DNA of 64,000 nt from Microbacteriaceae bacterium (lineage in GTDB: Bacteria > Actinomycetota > Actinomycetes > Actinomycetales > Microbacteriaceae): positions 1 through 64,000 of the forward strand of contig JAHEGB010000001.1 in NCBI GenBank assembly GCA_024645175.1, given 5' to 3'. The notes under the pieces are model-generated. The model searched no databases, had not been told where the DNA came from, and was given only the letters and a program-made list of their open reading frames with translations. The position numbers were made by a program, and so were the translations under genes. Shown here in pieces: positions 1 through 10,457 of this stretch; within the stretch, counting starts at the first letter, position 1; each line of letters begins with the position of its first letter.

Positions 1-11
1 CTTCTCGCGGT

Positions 12-17
12 TAGAGT
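12..17 (+). promoter_or_regulatory. -10 hexamer of clpX, leaderless-type start
   Basis: TAGAGT lies exactly 6 nt before the clpX ATG and no Shine-Dalgarno is visible. This is the same TANNNT spacing seen at twelve other starts in the window, so transcription probably begins at or next to the start codon. The -35 region lies outside the window. Confidence 0.45.
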
Positions 18-23
18 TTTCTC

Positions 24-1298
24 ATGACCAAACTGGGCGAATCGAGCGACCTGCTCAAGTGTTCTTTCTGCGGAAAGAGCCAGAAGCAGGTGCGCAAGCT
101 AATTGCCGGCCCAGGCGTTTTCATTTGCGACGAATGCATCGAGCTTTGCAACGAGATCATCGAAGAAGAACTCGGCCAAGCACCTAAGCCTGTCGACGAA
201 ACTGAGCTTCCGAAGCCTCGCGAAATCAAAGGCTTTCTCGATGAATATGTCATCGGTCAAGACCAGGCCAAGAAGGCTCTTTCTGTAGCCGTCTATAACC
301 ACTACAAGAGAATTCGCTCACGTGGCACCCTTACCAGTGCTGGCAAAGAGCACGACCAAATCGAGATCGCCAAGTCGAACATTTTGATGATTGGCCCGAC
401 CGGTTGCGGAAAGACCTATTTGGCGCAAACCCTTGCAAAGCGTTTGAACGTGCCTTTCGCGGTTGCAGACGCCACGGCGCTCACCGAGGCTGGCTATGTC
501 GGTGAAGACGTTGAGAACATTTTGCTAAAGCTTCTTCAGGCTGCAGACGGCGACGTAAAGCGCGCCGAAAACGGCATTATCTACATCGACGAGATTGACA
601 AGATTTCACGCAAGGCCGAGAACCCTTCAATCACTCGCGATGTTTCGGGCGAGGGTGTTCAGCAGGCGCTTCTAAAGATTCTTGAAGGAACTGTGGCTTC
701 GGTTCCACCTCAGGGTGGTCGCAAGCACCCGCAGCAAGAGTTCATTCAGCTCGACACAACCAACATTCTTTTCATCGTGGCCGGTGCATTCGCGGGTCTC
801 GAAGAAATCATTTCTTCTCGTGCGGGCAAGAAGGGCATCGGCTTTGGCTCGCCAATCTTCGCAAAGGGCGACGTTGCCGAAATCTTCAGCGAAGTTCAGC
901 CAGAAGACCTTCGCAAGTTTGGGCTCATCCCAGAATTCATCGGTCGTTTGCCCGTTATTGCAACCGTCAAAGAGCTCGACCGAAGCGCACTCATGGAGAT
1001 TCTCACCACTCCGAAGAACGCACTAACCAAGCAGTACCAGCGCATGTTTGAACTCGACGGTTTCGAACTCGAATTCGATCACGACGCCCTCGAGAGCATT
1101 GCAGACATGGCTGTAGCCCGCGAAACCGGTGCTCGTGGCCTTCGAGCCATCATGGAAGAAATTCTCGGCCCAATCATGTTCGAGATTCCGGGCAGCGAAG
1201 TTCAGGGCATTGTGCGAATCACTCGCGACGTTGTTGAAAACAAAGAGACGCCGGCAATCTTGCCTTTCAAGAGCAGCCGCCAAGAAAAATCTGCCTAA
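24..1298 (+). CDS. clpX: ATP-dependent Clp protease ATP-binding subunit ClpX
   Basis: ClpX is the AAA+ unfoldase that feeds substrates into the ClpP peptidase in the cytoplasm. The 424-residue length is normal. Cysteines 13, 16, 35 and 38 form the N-terminal C4 zinc finger that binds substrates and adaptors. Walker A is GPTGCGKT near residue 123, Walker B is IYIDEID near 185, the pore loop is GYVG, and the IGF loop that docks on ClpP is near residue 270 (KKGIGFGS). The C-terminal GARGLR matches sensor 2. In this phylum clpX normally follows clpP, which would lie just outside the window. A BenE-type transporter follows after 3 nt. Confidence 0.98.
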   Translation: MTKLGESSDLLKCSFCGKSQKQVRKLIAGPGVFICDECIELCNEIIEEELGQAPKPVDETELPKPREIKGFLDEYVIGQDQAKKALSVAVYNHYKRIRSRGTLTSAGKEHDQIEIAKSNILMIGPTGCGKTYLAQTLAKRLNVPFAVADATALTEAGYVGEDVENILLKLLQAADGDVKRAENGIIYIDEIDKISRKAENPSITRDVSGEGVQQALLKILEGTVASVPPQGGRKHPQQEFIQLDTTNILFIVAGAFAGLEEIISSRAGKKGIGFGSPIFAKGDVAEIFSEVQPEDLRKFGLIPEFIGRLPVIATVKELDRSALMEILTTPKNALTKQYQRMFELDGFELEFDHDALESIADMAVARETGARGLRAIMEEILGPIMFEIPGSEVQGIVRITRDVVENKETPAILPFKSSRQEKSA

Positions 1299-1301
1299 CA
1301 A

Positions 1302-2477
1302 ATGGCCTTCAGCTTCGCTGATCACAAAGCGCCGATGCTCGCAGGGTCGGTTGCCTCAATCACCGGTCAAGCGGCAAGCACTGGCGTTGTTCTAGCCGCT
1401 CTTACGGCGCTCGGTGCAAACCAAAACCAAATCGTCTCGGTAATCTTCTCGATGTTGATTCTCTATGGTGTTTTGTCGATTGTGCTGTCGTGGCGCTACA
1501 AGATGCCGCTGAGTATCGTCTGGTCTACGCCTGGCGCTGCTTTACTGGTTTCAGCAGGTGCTCTCAACTATGGTTTTGAGACTGCCGTTGGTGCGTTCAT
1601 TTTTGCAGCATTCATGATTGCGCTAACTGGTCTTTGGCCAGCTCTCGGAAGACTGGTCACCTCGATTCCTAAACCGATTGCTAGCGCGATGCTGGCTGGT
1701 GTCATCTTCAGTTTTTGCATTGCGCCATTTCAATCGCTGAAAGATTTTCCGTTGATTATGGCACCGGTGCTATTGGTGTGGCTGGTGCTTTACAAGTACG
1801 CGAACATCTGGGCGACTCCGGTTTCGATGGTTCTGCTTTTCACGCTCACCGCTTTGCAGTTCAACATCACGGTGCCAATTGACCAGATTTGGCCGACGGC
1901 TGCGATTGTTGTTCCGCAGTTCTCGCTGCCGGCAATTGTTTCAATCGGCATTCCGCTCTACCTGGTGACCATGGCGAGCCAAAACATTCCGGGCATAGCC
2001 ATCATGAAGTCCTTTGGTTATGAAGTTCCGTTTAGGCCAGTGATGCTTGCAACCGGCTTTGGTTCGTTATTTGCAAATGCATTTGGTGGCTTTGTGGCAA
2101 ACCTAGCCGCAATTACCGCCGCGCTAAACGCCAACGAACACGCTCACAAAGACCCGAGTCGCCGTTGGCTCTCTTCCGTTTATGGGGGAGTTGTCTATTT
2201 GATTCTCGCTGCGGCAACCGGCGCAATGATTAGCTTCGTTATTCAATCTCCACGAGAGATTGTTCTCGCTGGTGCCGGCCTTGCTCTGTTTGGCACAATC
2301 GTTGGCGCGTTCACCGCGATTGTCGAAGAGCCAAAGCTTCGCTTGCCAGCTGTTATTGCATTCTTGGTTGCTTCGTCAGGCATGGCGCTGTTCTCGGTCG
2401 GCTCAGCCTTTTGGGCACTCGCCGCCGGTGTGCTGGTCTGGCGTTGGCTCGAATTTAGAGCAAACCGCGTCGCTTGA
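1302..2477 (+). CDS. benE: BenE-type benzoate/H+ symporter family transporter
   Basis: A hydrophobic 391-residue protein with about 11 to 12 predicted membrane helices. The stretch around PLSIVWSTPGAALL and the later PKPIASAMLAGV segment are typical of the BenE (benzoate:H+ symporter) family. Members import aromatic acids, but the substrate here cannot be read from sequence and no benzoate catabolic genes lie nearby. It starts 3 nt after clpX with no clear ribosome binding site, so it may be translated by read-through from clpX. Its 3' end overlaps the convergent M3 peptidase gene by 23 nt. Family assignment is firm; substrate is uncertain. Confidence 0.8.
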   Translation: MAFSFADHKAPMLAGSVASITGQAASTGVVLAALTALGANQNQIVSVIFSMLILYGVLSIVLSWRYKMPLSIVWSTPGAALLVSAGALNYGFETAVGAFIFAAFMIALTGLWPALGRLVTSIPKPIASAMLAGVIFSFCIAPFQSLKDFPLIMAPVLLVWLVLYKYANIWATPVSMVLLFTLTALQFNITVPIDQIWPTAAIVVPQFSLPAIVSIGIPLYLVTMASQNIPGIAIMKSFGYEVPFRPVMLATGFGSLFANAFGGFVANLAAITAALNANEHAHKDPSRRWLSSVYGGVVYLILAAATGAMISFVIQSPREIVLAGAGLALFGTIVGAFTAIVEEPKLRLPAVIAFLVASSGMALFSVGSAFWALAAGVLVWRWLEFRANRVA

Positions 2478-4500
2478 GCAGCGGCTCAATCGAAGCGTCT
2501 TTTCCTCTGAAGTTTCTGAACAACTGAAGCGCGTCCTGCGTTCCGCCGCGTGAAAGCAATTCATTTCTGAAGTGGTCTCCGTTTGCGCGGGTTAGACCGC
2601 CGTTGTTCTTGAACCAGTCGACTGTGTCGGCGTCGAGAACCTCTGACCAGATGTAGCCGTAGTAACCCGCAGAGTAGCCACCCGCGAAAATGTGCGAGAA
2701 GTAGGTGCTGCGATATCTGGTTGGCACTAGATCGAAGTCGAGGCCATAGTCGGCGATTGCCTTAGCCTCAAACTCTTCGACGTTGGTCGGAATCTGATCT
2801 GGAGTTAGCTGGTGCCAAGCTAGGTCGAGAACCGCAGCAGACAGGTATGAAACCGTCGCGTGGCCCTGGTTGAAGGTCTCTGCTCGCTTTAGGTTGTCGA
2901 TCCATTCCTGCGGAAGCGCTTCGCCAGTTTGGTAGTGCTTGGCAAAGTTCTCGACCACTTCTGGCCAGAGCATCCACATTTCGTTAACCTGCGAAGGAAA
3001 CTCGACAAAGTCGCGAGGCGTGCTTGTGCCAGAGAATCGTGGATACTTCACGTTCGAAAGCATTCCGTGAATTGCGTGACCGAATTCGTGGAACAAAGTG
3101 GTGGTGAAGTCAAAGCTTAGAAGTGCTGGTTCACCCTTTGCAGGCTTTGGCACGTTCAAGTTGTTCACTACAACCGGAAGCTGACCTAGAAGGTGGTTCT
3201 GGTCGACGAGGTTGTTCATCCATGCGCCGCCGCGTTTTGATTCGCGAGTGAAGAAGTCGCCAATGAAGAGCGCGAGCTTGCTGCCATCTTCGTTGAAGAC
3301 CTCGAAGACGCGAGCCTCTGGGTGATAGGCAACAAGGTCTGTGCGTTCTTTGAAAGTGATTCCGAACAGCTTGGTTGCTGCGAAGAAGACGCCATCAAAA
3401 AGCACGCGGTCTAGTTCGAAGTAAGGCTTGAACAACTCGGTGTCGATGTTGTACTTCTCGAGGCGCACCTTTTCGGTGTAGATGTCCCAGTCATAAGACT
3501 GAACCTTGAAGTCTTCGCCTGACTTGGCGATGGCAGCCTGGATGTCTGCAGCTTCTAGTTCGGCGTTGCGACGGGCCGCTGGAGCGATCTTGCGCAACAT
3601 CTCGTGCACGTTGGCTGGATTCTTGGCGGTGCGGTCTGTGAGCACATAGTGTGCGTGTGACTCATAGCCAAACAGCTGTGCCTTCTCGGCGCGCAGCTTT
3701 GCCATCTCTAGCAAGATTGGTCGGTTGTCGTTTTCGTTGTTGCGACCGCCTTTGAGCAGCGAGTTCGCCATGATCTTTTCGCGAAGCGAGCGGTTGGTCA
3801 GAGTTTCAAGCATTGGGTTACCGGTGAAGTTAACCATCGCGAGCAGCCACTTGCCTTCGTGTCCGCGCTCTTTCGCCAAGTCTGCTGCCGCTTCGATTTC
3901 ACTTGCTGAAAGTCCATCGAGTTCTGCAACGTCATCAACCAAGACCGCAAGGTCGTTGGTGTCTGCGAGAAGCTGCTGAGAGAACTTGGTCTCTAGTTCT
4001 GCGAGACGCTGGTTGATCTGCATTGCCTTCGCGCGCTCGGCGTCGCTAAGGTGAGCACCGGCCTGTCTGAAGTCTTCGTAGTAGCGCACCAATAGCCAGT
4101 CGCCCTCGGCATCTAGACCAAGTGAGTCGCGCTTGTTGTAAAGCTCTTCGACGCGAGCGTAAAGAACCGGGTTCAGACGAATGGTGTCGCTGTGAGCAGA
4201 TAGCTTCGGAGCGATTTCTTCTTCGATCTTGTCGAGTTCAGGCGAGGTGTCGCTCGATGACTTGTTATAGAAGACCATGAGCATGCGCTCGAGAATCTTG
4301 CCAGCGCGCTCCATTGCAACGATGGTGTTTTCGAATGTCGCGTCGCCAGAGGCAAGAATTGCGTCAATCTCGGCTAGGTGTTCTTCGCAGCCCGCATAGA
4401 AAGCTGGCAGATAGTGCTCATCGCGAATCTTCGTGAAATCAGGAAGCTCGTATTCGAGAGTCGAGCGAAGGGCAAATGGGTTTTCAGCGTTGAAAGTCAT
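2455..4500 (-). CDS. dcp: M3 family metallopeptidase (peptidyl-dipeptidase Dcp/oligopeptidase A type)
   Basis: A zinc metallopeptidase of family M3 that cleaves short peptides in the cytoplasm. The zinc motif HEFGH is in FHEFGHAIHG near residue 470, with the conserved GGYSAGYYGY region further on. Length (681 aa) fits Dcp/OpdA-like enzymes, which are close to 680. I chose the ATG at 4500 (MTFNAENPF) over the upstream TTG at 4506 because a TAGGCT hexamer sits exactly 7 nt before the ATG, the spacing seen at other leaderless-type starts here. It is convergent with the transporter gene and reads away from valS, whose stop lies 21 nt upstream. Confidence 0.92.
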   Translation of the reverse strand: MTFNAENPFALRSTLEYELPDFTKIRDEHYLPAFYAGCEEHLAEIDAILASGDATFENTIVAMERAGKILERMLMVFYNKSSSDTSPELDKIEEEIAPKLSAHSDTIRLNPVLYARVEELYNKRDSLGLDAEGDWLLVRYYEDFRQAGAHLSDAERAKAMQINQRLAELETKFSQQLLADTNDLAVLVDDVAELDGLSASEIEAAADLAKERGHEGKWLLAMVNFTGNPMLETLTNRSLREKIMANSLLKGGRNNENDNRPILLEMAKLRAEKAQLFGYESHAHYVLTDRTAKNPANVHEMLRKIAPAARRNAELEAADIQAAIAKSGEDFKVQSYDWDIYTEKVRLEKYNIDTELFKPYFELDRVLFDGVFFAATKLFGITFKERTDLVAYHPEARVFEVFNEDGSKLALFIGDFFTRESKRGGAWMNNLVDQNHLLGQLPVVVNNLNVPKPAKGEPALLSFDFTTTLFHEFGHAIHGMLSNVKYPRFSGTSTPRDFVEFPSQVNEMWMLWPEVVENFAKHYQTGEALPQEWIDNLKRAETFNQGHATVSYLSAAVLDLAWHQLTPDQIPTNVEEFEAKAIADYGLDFDLVPTRYRSTYFSHIFAGGYSAGYYGYIWSEVLDADTVDWFKNNGGLTRANGDHFRNELLSRGGTQDALQLFRNFRGKDASIEPLLKRRGLL

Positions 4501-4507
4501 AGGCAAT

Positions 4508-4513
4508 AGCCTA
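4508..4513 (-). promoter_or_regulatory. -10 hexamer of the M3 peptidase gene, leaderless-type start
   Basis: On the minus strand TAGGCT is followed by 7 nt and then ATG, with no Shine-Dalgarno. It lies in the 21-nt gap after the valS stop codon. No good -35 was found, so the gene could also be reached by read-through from valS. Confidence 0.4.
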
Positions 4514-4521
4514 CGACCGTC

Positions 4522-7152
4522 TTATGCCTCTTCTGCCGGCTTCAATACGACGTCGATGACGGCTACTTCTTCGCCCTCGGCATATGCAAGATCTTCGATT
4601 CGGCCAACGCCCTTGAGGTCTTTTTCAAAGACACGGATGCTGGTGAGTACCGCCGCGGGAGCCTGAAGAGTAGCCGAAAGAACCTCGGCCTTCATCGAGG
4701 CTTTTGCGTCTGACTTTGCCTTGCGAATGCCGACGAGAGCCGTGGCCGCGAGCTCGAGAAGCCCGTGGTTGCTGGCATCTAGGCCTTCGGTTAGTTCGTC
4801 GACGGTTGGCCAGCTCGCGCGGTGAATCGAACCTGCCTCGGTCTGCCACCAACCCCAAACCTCTTCTGTTGCGAATGGCAAGAACGGTGCGAATAGGCGA
4901 AGCATCGTGTGCAGTGCCTGGCGAAGTGCAATCGCGGCTGAGGCCTGGGCAGCCGGACTCGCACCGGCTTGTCCGTATGCACGCTCTTTGACGAGCTCTA
5001 GGTAGTCATCGGTGAAGTTCCAGAAGAACTTTTCGGTTAGTTCGAGTGACTTGGTGTGGTCGTAGTTTTCGAACGCGCGAGTTGCCTCGCGAACGACGTC
5101 TGCAAGCGAAAGCAACATTGCCTGGTCGATTGCCTCGGTTACTTCGGTGTGACCCGCAGGAACCTCAAACGAAAGAGCGAACTTTGCTGCGTTCAAAAGT
5201 TTGATTGCCAGACGGCGACCGATTTTCATCTGACCTGTGTCGAAAGCCGCGTCGGTTCCGAGACGAGCAGATGCAGCCCAGTAGCGAACCGCATCGCTGC
5301 CGTGTTCTTCGAGCATGTCACTCGGGGTGACAACGTTGCCCTTCGACTTCGACATCTTTTTGCGGTCTGGGTCGAGAATCCAGCCCGAGATCGCAGCGTT
5401 CTTCCAAGGCAGCTTGCCTTCTTCTTGTTCGCTGCGAAGCAAGGTTGAGAACAACCAGGTGCGAATGATGTCTTGCCCCTGTGGGCGAAGGTCATAAGGA
5501 AAAACCTTTGCAAACAATTCAGGGTCGGCAATCCAACCGCCGGCAAGTTGCGGGGTCAGCGAAGAAGTTGCCCAGGTGTCCATGATGTCCATCTCGCCGA
5601 CGAAACCATTCGGTTGGTTGCGCTGCGATTCGGTGTAACCGGCAGGAACATCGCTCGATGGGTCAACCGGCAAAAGTGAGTGATCTGGAACAAGCGGTGA
5701 GTCAAACTGTGTCTCGCCATTTGCGTCGATCGCATACCAAACTGGAATCGGCACACCGAAGAAACGCTGGCGCGAAATTAGCCAGTCGCCGGTGAGTCCG
5801 TTTACCCAGTTCTCAAAACGAACGCGCATGAAGTCAGGGTGAAAGTTCAGCTGCTTGCCAAGAGCGATCAGACGCTCACGCAAGTCGGCATCGCGGCCAC
5901 CGTTTCTGATGTACCACTGACGGGTCGAAACAATCTCGAGTGGCTTGTCGCCCTTCTCGAAGAACTTAACCGGGTGGGTGATTGGCTTTGGTTCGCCAAC
6001 CATGTCGCCAGACTCCTGCAGCAACTCAACTATGCGCTGCTTCGCCGAGAACACGGTCTTTCCGGCTAGTTCGGCGAACACCTCTTTGCCGCGAGCGCTG
6101 GTGATGACCTCAGGGGCTTCAGCAAGGATGCGGCCATCCCAGCCAATTATTGCGCGGTTTGGCAGGTCAAGCTCGCGCCACCAGATCACGTCGGTTACGT
6201 CACCGAAAGTACAAATCATCGCGATGCCAGAGCCCTTGTCGATCTGAGCCAGGCGATGTGCGACAACCGGAACCTCAACGCCAAACAGCGGAGTCTTCAC
6301 GGTCTTGCCGAAAAGCGGCTGGTAGCGCTCGTCGTCTGGGTGTGCCACAAGAGCGACACATGCAGGCAACAATTCTGGGCGAGTGGTCTCAATAAAAATC
6401 TTGCCGCCATCCCAAAGCGAAGCATCGACATCGAAACCGACGCGGTGATAAGCACCTGGCTGATCGCGATCTTCGAGCTCTGCCTGAGCGACGGCTGTTC
6501 TGAAGGTGATGTCCCAAAGGGTTGGTGCCATCGACTGGTATGCCTCACCGCGAGCAAGGTTGTTCAAGAACGCCTTCTGCGAAACAGCCTGAGCCGAAGG
6601 TGCGATGGTCTGGTAAGTCTGCTTCCAGTCAACTGACAATCCGAGTTGACGCCACAGTGCCTCGAAAACCTTTTCGTCTTCTACGGTCAACTTCTCGCAA
6701 AGTTCAATAAAGTTGCGACGCGAAATCGCAATCTGGTCGGCAGCCTTGCTGCTCTTGTTGTCGCCACCTTCGAATGGCGGAACGAAATCGGCCTGATAAG
6801 GCAGGGTAGGGTCGCAGCGAACACCGTAGTAGTTCTGAACGCGACGCTCTGTCGGCAGCCCGTTGTCATCCCAGCCCATTGGGTAGAACACTTCGAAACC
6901 GTTCATGCGCTTGAAACGAGCGACAACGTCGGTGTGGGTGTAGCTAAAGACGTGACCCACGTGCAGAGAACCAGAAGCGGTAGGTGGCGGGGTGTCGATC
7001 GAATAAACCTGGCTGCGGTCAGCCTCGCGGCGAAAGCGGTAGACACCGTCGTTCTCCCAGACCAAGCCCCATTTCTGCTCGAGGCCTTCGACTCCCACCT
7101 TTTCAGGTGTGGCGGCAGAAGCGAGCAGGGCGGTCTTGGCAGGCAGGTTCAC
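4522..7152 (-). CDS. valS: Valine--tRNA ligase, type 2 subfamily
   Basis: Class I aminoacyl-tRNA synthetase charging tRNA-Val in the cytoplasm. The HIGH motif is HVGH in PPPTASGSLHVGH near residue 64 and the KMSKS loop is KKMSKSKGN near residue 602. The segment MGWDDNGLPTERRVQN, where most bacterial ValRS have a GTDHAGIAT-type sequence, marks the archaeal/rickettsial-like type 2 form. Length is 876 aa. It starts with GTG at 7152, preceded by GGAG at a spacing of about 8 nt. It diverges from ileS across 77 nt. Confidence 0.96.
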   Translation of the reverse strand: MNLPAKTALLASAATPEKVGVEGLEQKWGLVWENDGVYRFRREADRSQVYSIDTPPPTASGSLHVGHVFSYTHTDVVARFKRMNGFEVFYPMGWDDNGLPTERRVQNYYGVRCDPTLPYQADFVPPFEGGDNKSSKAADQIAISRRNFIELCEKLTVEDEKVFEALWRQLGLSVDWKQTYQTIAPSAQAVSQKAFLNNLARGEAYQSMAPTLWDITFRTAVAQAELEDRDQPGAYHRVGFDVDASLWDGGKIFIETTRPELLPACVALVAHPDDERYQPLFGKTVKTPLFGVEVPVVAHRLAQIDKGSGIAMICTFGDVTDVIWWRELDLPNRAIIGWDGRILAEAPEVITSARGKEVFAELAGKTVFSAKQRIVELLQESGDMVGEPKPITHPVKFFEKGDKPLEIVSTRQWYIRNGGRDADLRERLIALGKQLNFHPDFMRVRFENWVNGLTGDWLISRQRFFGVPIPVWYAIDANGETQFDSPLVPDHSLLPVDPSSDVPAGYTESQRNQPNGFVGEMDIMDTWATSSLTPQLAGGWIADPELFAKVFPYDLRPQGQDIIRTWLFSTLLRSEQEEGKLPWKNAAISGWILDPDRKKMSKSKGNVVTPSDMLEEHGSDAVRYWAASARLGTDAAFDTGQMKIGRRLAIKLLNAAKFALSFEVPAGHTEVTEAIDQAMLLSLADVVREATRAFENYDHTKSLELTEKFFWNFTDDYLELVKERAYGQAGASPAAQASAAIALRQALHTMLRLFAPFLPFATEEVWGWWQTEAGSIHRASWPTVDELTEGLDASNHGLLELAATALVGIRKAKSDAKASMKAEVLSATLQAPAAVLTSIRVFEKDLKGVGRIEDLAYAEGEEVAVIDVVLKPAEEA

Positions 7153-7229
7153 TAGAAAGTCTCCATAAAACGGGTTTATAACAGGTTAACATTGATGAAG
7201 ACTTATCGCGCTGAGCCAGAAAGCTATCA

Positions 7230-10200
7230 ATGTATCCAAAGGTCAACGCTGATTCCGCCCGCGATGGCGTGAACCCAAGCCCGAGCTTCCCTGCACTAGA
7301 AGAGCAGGTGCTTGCCTATTGGCAGAAAGACGGCACTTTTCAGGCCAGCATCGACCAGCGCAAGGCCGAAAACGCTGAAGAATTCGTCTTTTACGACGGC
7401 CCTCCGTTCGCAAACGGCCTTCCTCACTACGGTCACCTGCTTACCGGGTACACCAAAGACATGGTTCCTCGCTACAAGACAATGCGCGGATACCGCGTTG
7501 AGCGTCGATTTGGCTGGGACACCCACGGTCTACCTGCTGAGGTAGAGGCAGAGCGCCAACTCAAGATCTCGGGTCGCCCAGAGATCGAGGCATTCGGCAT
7601 CGACAAGTTCAACGACTACTGCCGCACATCGGTGTTGAAGTACACCGAAGACTGGCGAACCTACGTAACCCGCCAAGCCCGCTGGGTTGACTTCGACAAT
7701 GACTACAAGACTCTCGACAAGCCGTTTACAGAGAGCGTGCTCTGGGCGTTCAAGCAGTTGCACAACAAGGGGCTTATCTACGAAGGCTTCAAGGTGCTCG
7801 CTTATTGCTGGCGCTGTGAGACACCGCTCTCAAACCACGAACTTCGCATGGATGACGACGTCTACAAGACCCGCCAAGACCAGACCGTCACCGTAACCTT
7901 CAAAATCACCGATGGCGCGCTCGCGGGAGTCAAGTTGCTCGCCTGGACGACCACCCCGTGGACCCTGCCGACGAACTTCGCGCTCGCGGTAGGCCCAGAG
8001 ATTGAATATGCGGTCGTTGTAGCCGGCCCGAATGGCGCAGCCGACGGCTCTGTTGCTGGCTCGAAGTTCATGCTTGCAAAGTCGCAGGTTGGCGCATATG
8101 CCAAAGACCTCGGCTATGACAGCGCAGAAGATGTAGTCATCGAGAGCACCCAGCTTGGCAAGACCCTCGCCGGCATTCGCTACGAACGACTATTTGATTA
8201 CTACGCAGACACCGAGAAGTTCGATGTTGCAAACGCATGGCAGGTTTTGGTCGGTGACTACGTTGCAGACAACGAAGGCACCGGCATCGTTCACCAGGCT
8301 CCTGCCTATGGTGAAGATGACCAGAATCTCTGCAACGCTGCAAATATTCCGACCTACGTATCTGTTAACGAGCGAGGCGAATTCAATTCGCTAATCACCG
8401 ACTTCGAAGGTCAGCACGTATTCGAAGCGAACAAGCCGATCACCCAGCGACTAAAGGCAGACGGCCGCTTGCTTCGCCAGGCGTCTTATGACCACCCATA
8501 CCCGCACTGCTATCGCTGCAAGAACCCGCTGATCTACAAGGCCGTGTCTTCTTGGTTCGTTGAGACCACCAAGTTGCGCGACCGCATGCTCGAACTAAAC
8601 GAGCAGATCGACTGGACTCCCGAACACACCAAGGATGGCTCGTTCGGCAAGTGGCTCGAAAACGTTCGCGACTGGGCTATCTCGCGCAACCGATTCTGGG
8701 GAGCGCCGATTCCGGTATGGAAGTCTGACGACCCGAATTACCCGCGCATCGATGTCTATGGTTCGCTCGAAGAAATGCAACGCGACTTCGGCGTTAGCCC
8801 GAGTGACTTTCACCGCCCGGTGATCGACGAACTAACTCGACCAAACCCTGACGACCCAACAGGCAAGTCAATGATGCGTCGCGTTCCTGAAGTTCTCGAC
8901 TGCTGGTTCGAATCTGGTTCGATGCCATTTGCGCAAGCGCACTATCCGTTTGAAAACCAGGAGTGGTTCGACACTCACAGCCCTGGTGATTTCATCGTCG
9001 AATACATCGGCCAGACTCGCGGTTGGTTCTATACCTTGCACGTGCTTTCGACGGCACTGTTCGATCGACCAGCTTTCAAGTCGGCTGTCTCGCACGGAAT
9101 CATTCTTGGCGACGACGGACAAAAAATGTCTAAGTCGCTTCGCAACTATCCAGACGTAAACGAAGTTTTTGATCGCGATGGCGCTGATGCAATGCGTTGG
9201 TTCTTGCTGTCGTCACCAATTCTTCGCGGCGGAAACCTCAGCGTTACCGAGCAAGGAATTCGCGAGGGCATGCGACAGTTCGTGTTGCCACTTTGGAACA
9301 CCTATTACTTCTTCACTCTCTATGCGAACGCGAGTGGTTACGAGGCAAAGACCTCGTTCGGCAGCACCGATGTGCTCGACCGTTATTTGCTCGCCAAGGT
9401 TCGAGTCTTGATCGAAGAGGTCGAAGCTGATTTCGATCGTTACGACTCATATTCGGCAGCTGGTCGTTTGCGCGACTTCGCAGACGTTCTAACTAACTGG
9501 TACGTTCGCCGTTCGCGTGACCGTTTCTGGGCCGGCGACCAACAGGCATTCGACACGCTATTCACCGTGCTCGAAATTCTGTGCCGCGTTGCTGCTCCGC
9601 TTGCTCCGATGGTCACAGAAGAGATCTGGCGCGGACTAACCGCCGGCCGAAGCGTGCACCTCGAGCGCTGGCCAGACGCGGGTCTCGTGCCTGCAGACCG
9701 CAAACTTGCAGAGGCCATGGATGAGGTTCGCTCGGTTGCTTCGGTTGCTCAGAGCCTGCGCAAGCTAAACGGTTTGCGCGTGCGCCTGCCGCTTGCGACC
9801 CTGAACGTCGTTACCAAGAACGTTTCTGCGCTTGAAGATTTCGCAGACATCATCGCAGACGAGTTGAACGTCAAGCAGGTCAAGTTGGTCGAGCTTTCAC
9901 TCGATTCGACAACCGAGTTCGGTGTTATCAAGCGCCTGACTGTCAATGCCCGCGCAGCTGGTCCTCGAATCGGCAAGAGCGTGCAGGCGGTTATTCAAGC
10001 TGCTAAGGCCGGCGACTGGAGCGAGAGCAACGGTCAGGTTATTGCCGGTGGCGTCGCTCTAGAAGTTGGCGAATACGAAATCGATTTGGTTGCAGACATG
10101 ACCGAGGGAGTCGACGAAGCAGAGAAGACCGAGTTCATCGGAATTCTAAGCAGCGGCGGTTTCGTGATTCTCGATGGCAAGGTGACTCCTGCGCTTGCGG

Positions 10201-10451
10201 CTGAGGGTCTCGCGCGAGATGTTATCCGTGGTGTTCAGCAGGCTCGAAAAGATGCAGACTTCGACGTCAGTGATCGCATTGCGCTAACCGTAGTTGCAGA
10301 CGCATCTGTAATCGAAGCAGTTCACAATCACGCCGAGCTAATCAAGGGTGAGACGCTTTCACTTGAATTGCACGCGAGCGTCGGCGAAGTTGTCGATGGA
10401 GTTGAGGTTGGCGAAGGCCAATCGATTCAGATCTCAGTGGCGAAACTCTAG
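7230..10451 (+). CDS. ileS: Isoleucine--tRNA ligase, type 2 (eukaryote-like)
   Basis: Class I synthetase charging tRNA-Ile. The HIGH motif is in [16 protein letters not shown] near residue 66, the KMSKS loop is [10 protein letters not shown] near residue 632, and there are Cys pairs in CWRC and CYRC. The 1073-residue length and the GLPHYGH form place it with the IleS type 2 subfamily, which includes the mycobacterial enzymes and is associated with natural mupirocin resistance. The 77-nt space shared with valS is far too short for a T-box leader. folC follows after 6 nt, so they are probably co-transcribed. Confidence 0.97.
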   Translation: MYPKVNADSARDGVNPSPSFPALEEQVLAYWQKDGTFQASIDQRKAENAEEFVFYDGPPFANGLPHYGHLLTGYTKDMVPRYKTMRGYRVERRFGWDTHGLPAEVEAERQLKISGRPEIEAFGIDKFNDYCRTSVLKYTEDWRTYVTRQARWVDFDNDYKTLDKPFTESVLWAFKQLHNKGLIYEGFKVLAYCWRCETPLSNHELRMDDDVYKTRQDQTVTVTFKITDGALAGVKLLAWTTTPWTLPTNFALAVGPEIEYAVVVAGPNGAADGSVAGSKFMLAKSQVGAYAKDLGYDSAEDVVIESTQLGKTLAGIRYERLFDYYADTEKFDVANAWQVLVGDYVADNEGTGIVHQAPAYGEDDQNLCNAANIPTYVSVNERGEFNSLITDFEGQHVFEANKPITQRLKADGRLLRQASYDHPYPHCYRCKNPLIYKAVSSWFVETTKLRDRMLELNEQIDWTPEHTKDGSFGKWLENVRDWAISRNRFWGAPIPVWKSDDPNYPRIDVYGSLEEMQRDFGVSPSDFHRPVIDELTRPNPDDPTGKSMMRRVPEVLDCWFESGSMPFAQAHYPFENQEWFDTHSPGDFIVEYIGQTRGWFYTLHVLSTALFDRPAFKSAVSHGIILGDDGQKMSKSLRNYPDVNEVFDRDGADAMRWFLLSSPILRGGNLSVTEQGIREGMRQFVLPLWNTYYFFTLYANASGYEAKTSFGSTDVLDRYLLAKVRVLIEEVEADFDRYDSYSAAGRLRDFADVLTNWYVRRSRDRFWAGDQQAFDTLFTVLEILCRVAAPLAPMVTEEIWRGLTAGRSVHLERWPDAGLVPADRKLAEAMDEVRSVASVAQSLRKLNGLRVRLPLATLNVVTKNVSALEDFADIIADELNVKQVKLVELSLDSTTEFGVIKRLTVNARAAGPRIGKSVQAVIQAAKAGDWSESNGQVIAGGVALEVGEYEIDLVADMTEGVDEAEKTEFIGILSSGGFVILDGKVTPALAAEGLARDVIRGVQQARKDADFDVSDRIALTVVADASVIEAVHNHAELIKGETLSLELHASVGEVVDGVEVGEGQSIQISVAKL

Positions 10452-10457
10452 GAATTC

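Noticed and set aside
1302-4500. Mobile island carrying the BenE transporter and M3 peptidase
   Set aside because: No repeats, integrase, tRNA junction or obvious composition change; tight spacing with clpX and valS suggests stable chromosomal genes.
7153-7229. T-box riboswitch upstream of ileS
   Set aside because: Translational T-boxes control ileS in many actinobacteria, but the 77-nt divergent gap is too short for stem I plus the antisequestrator, and no T-box sequence is visible.
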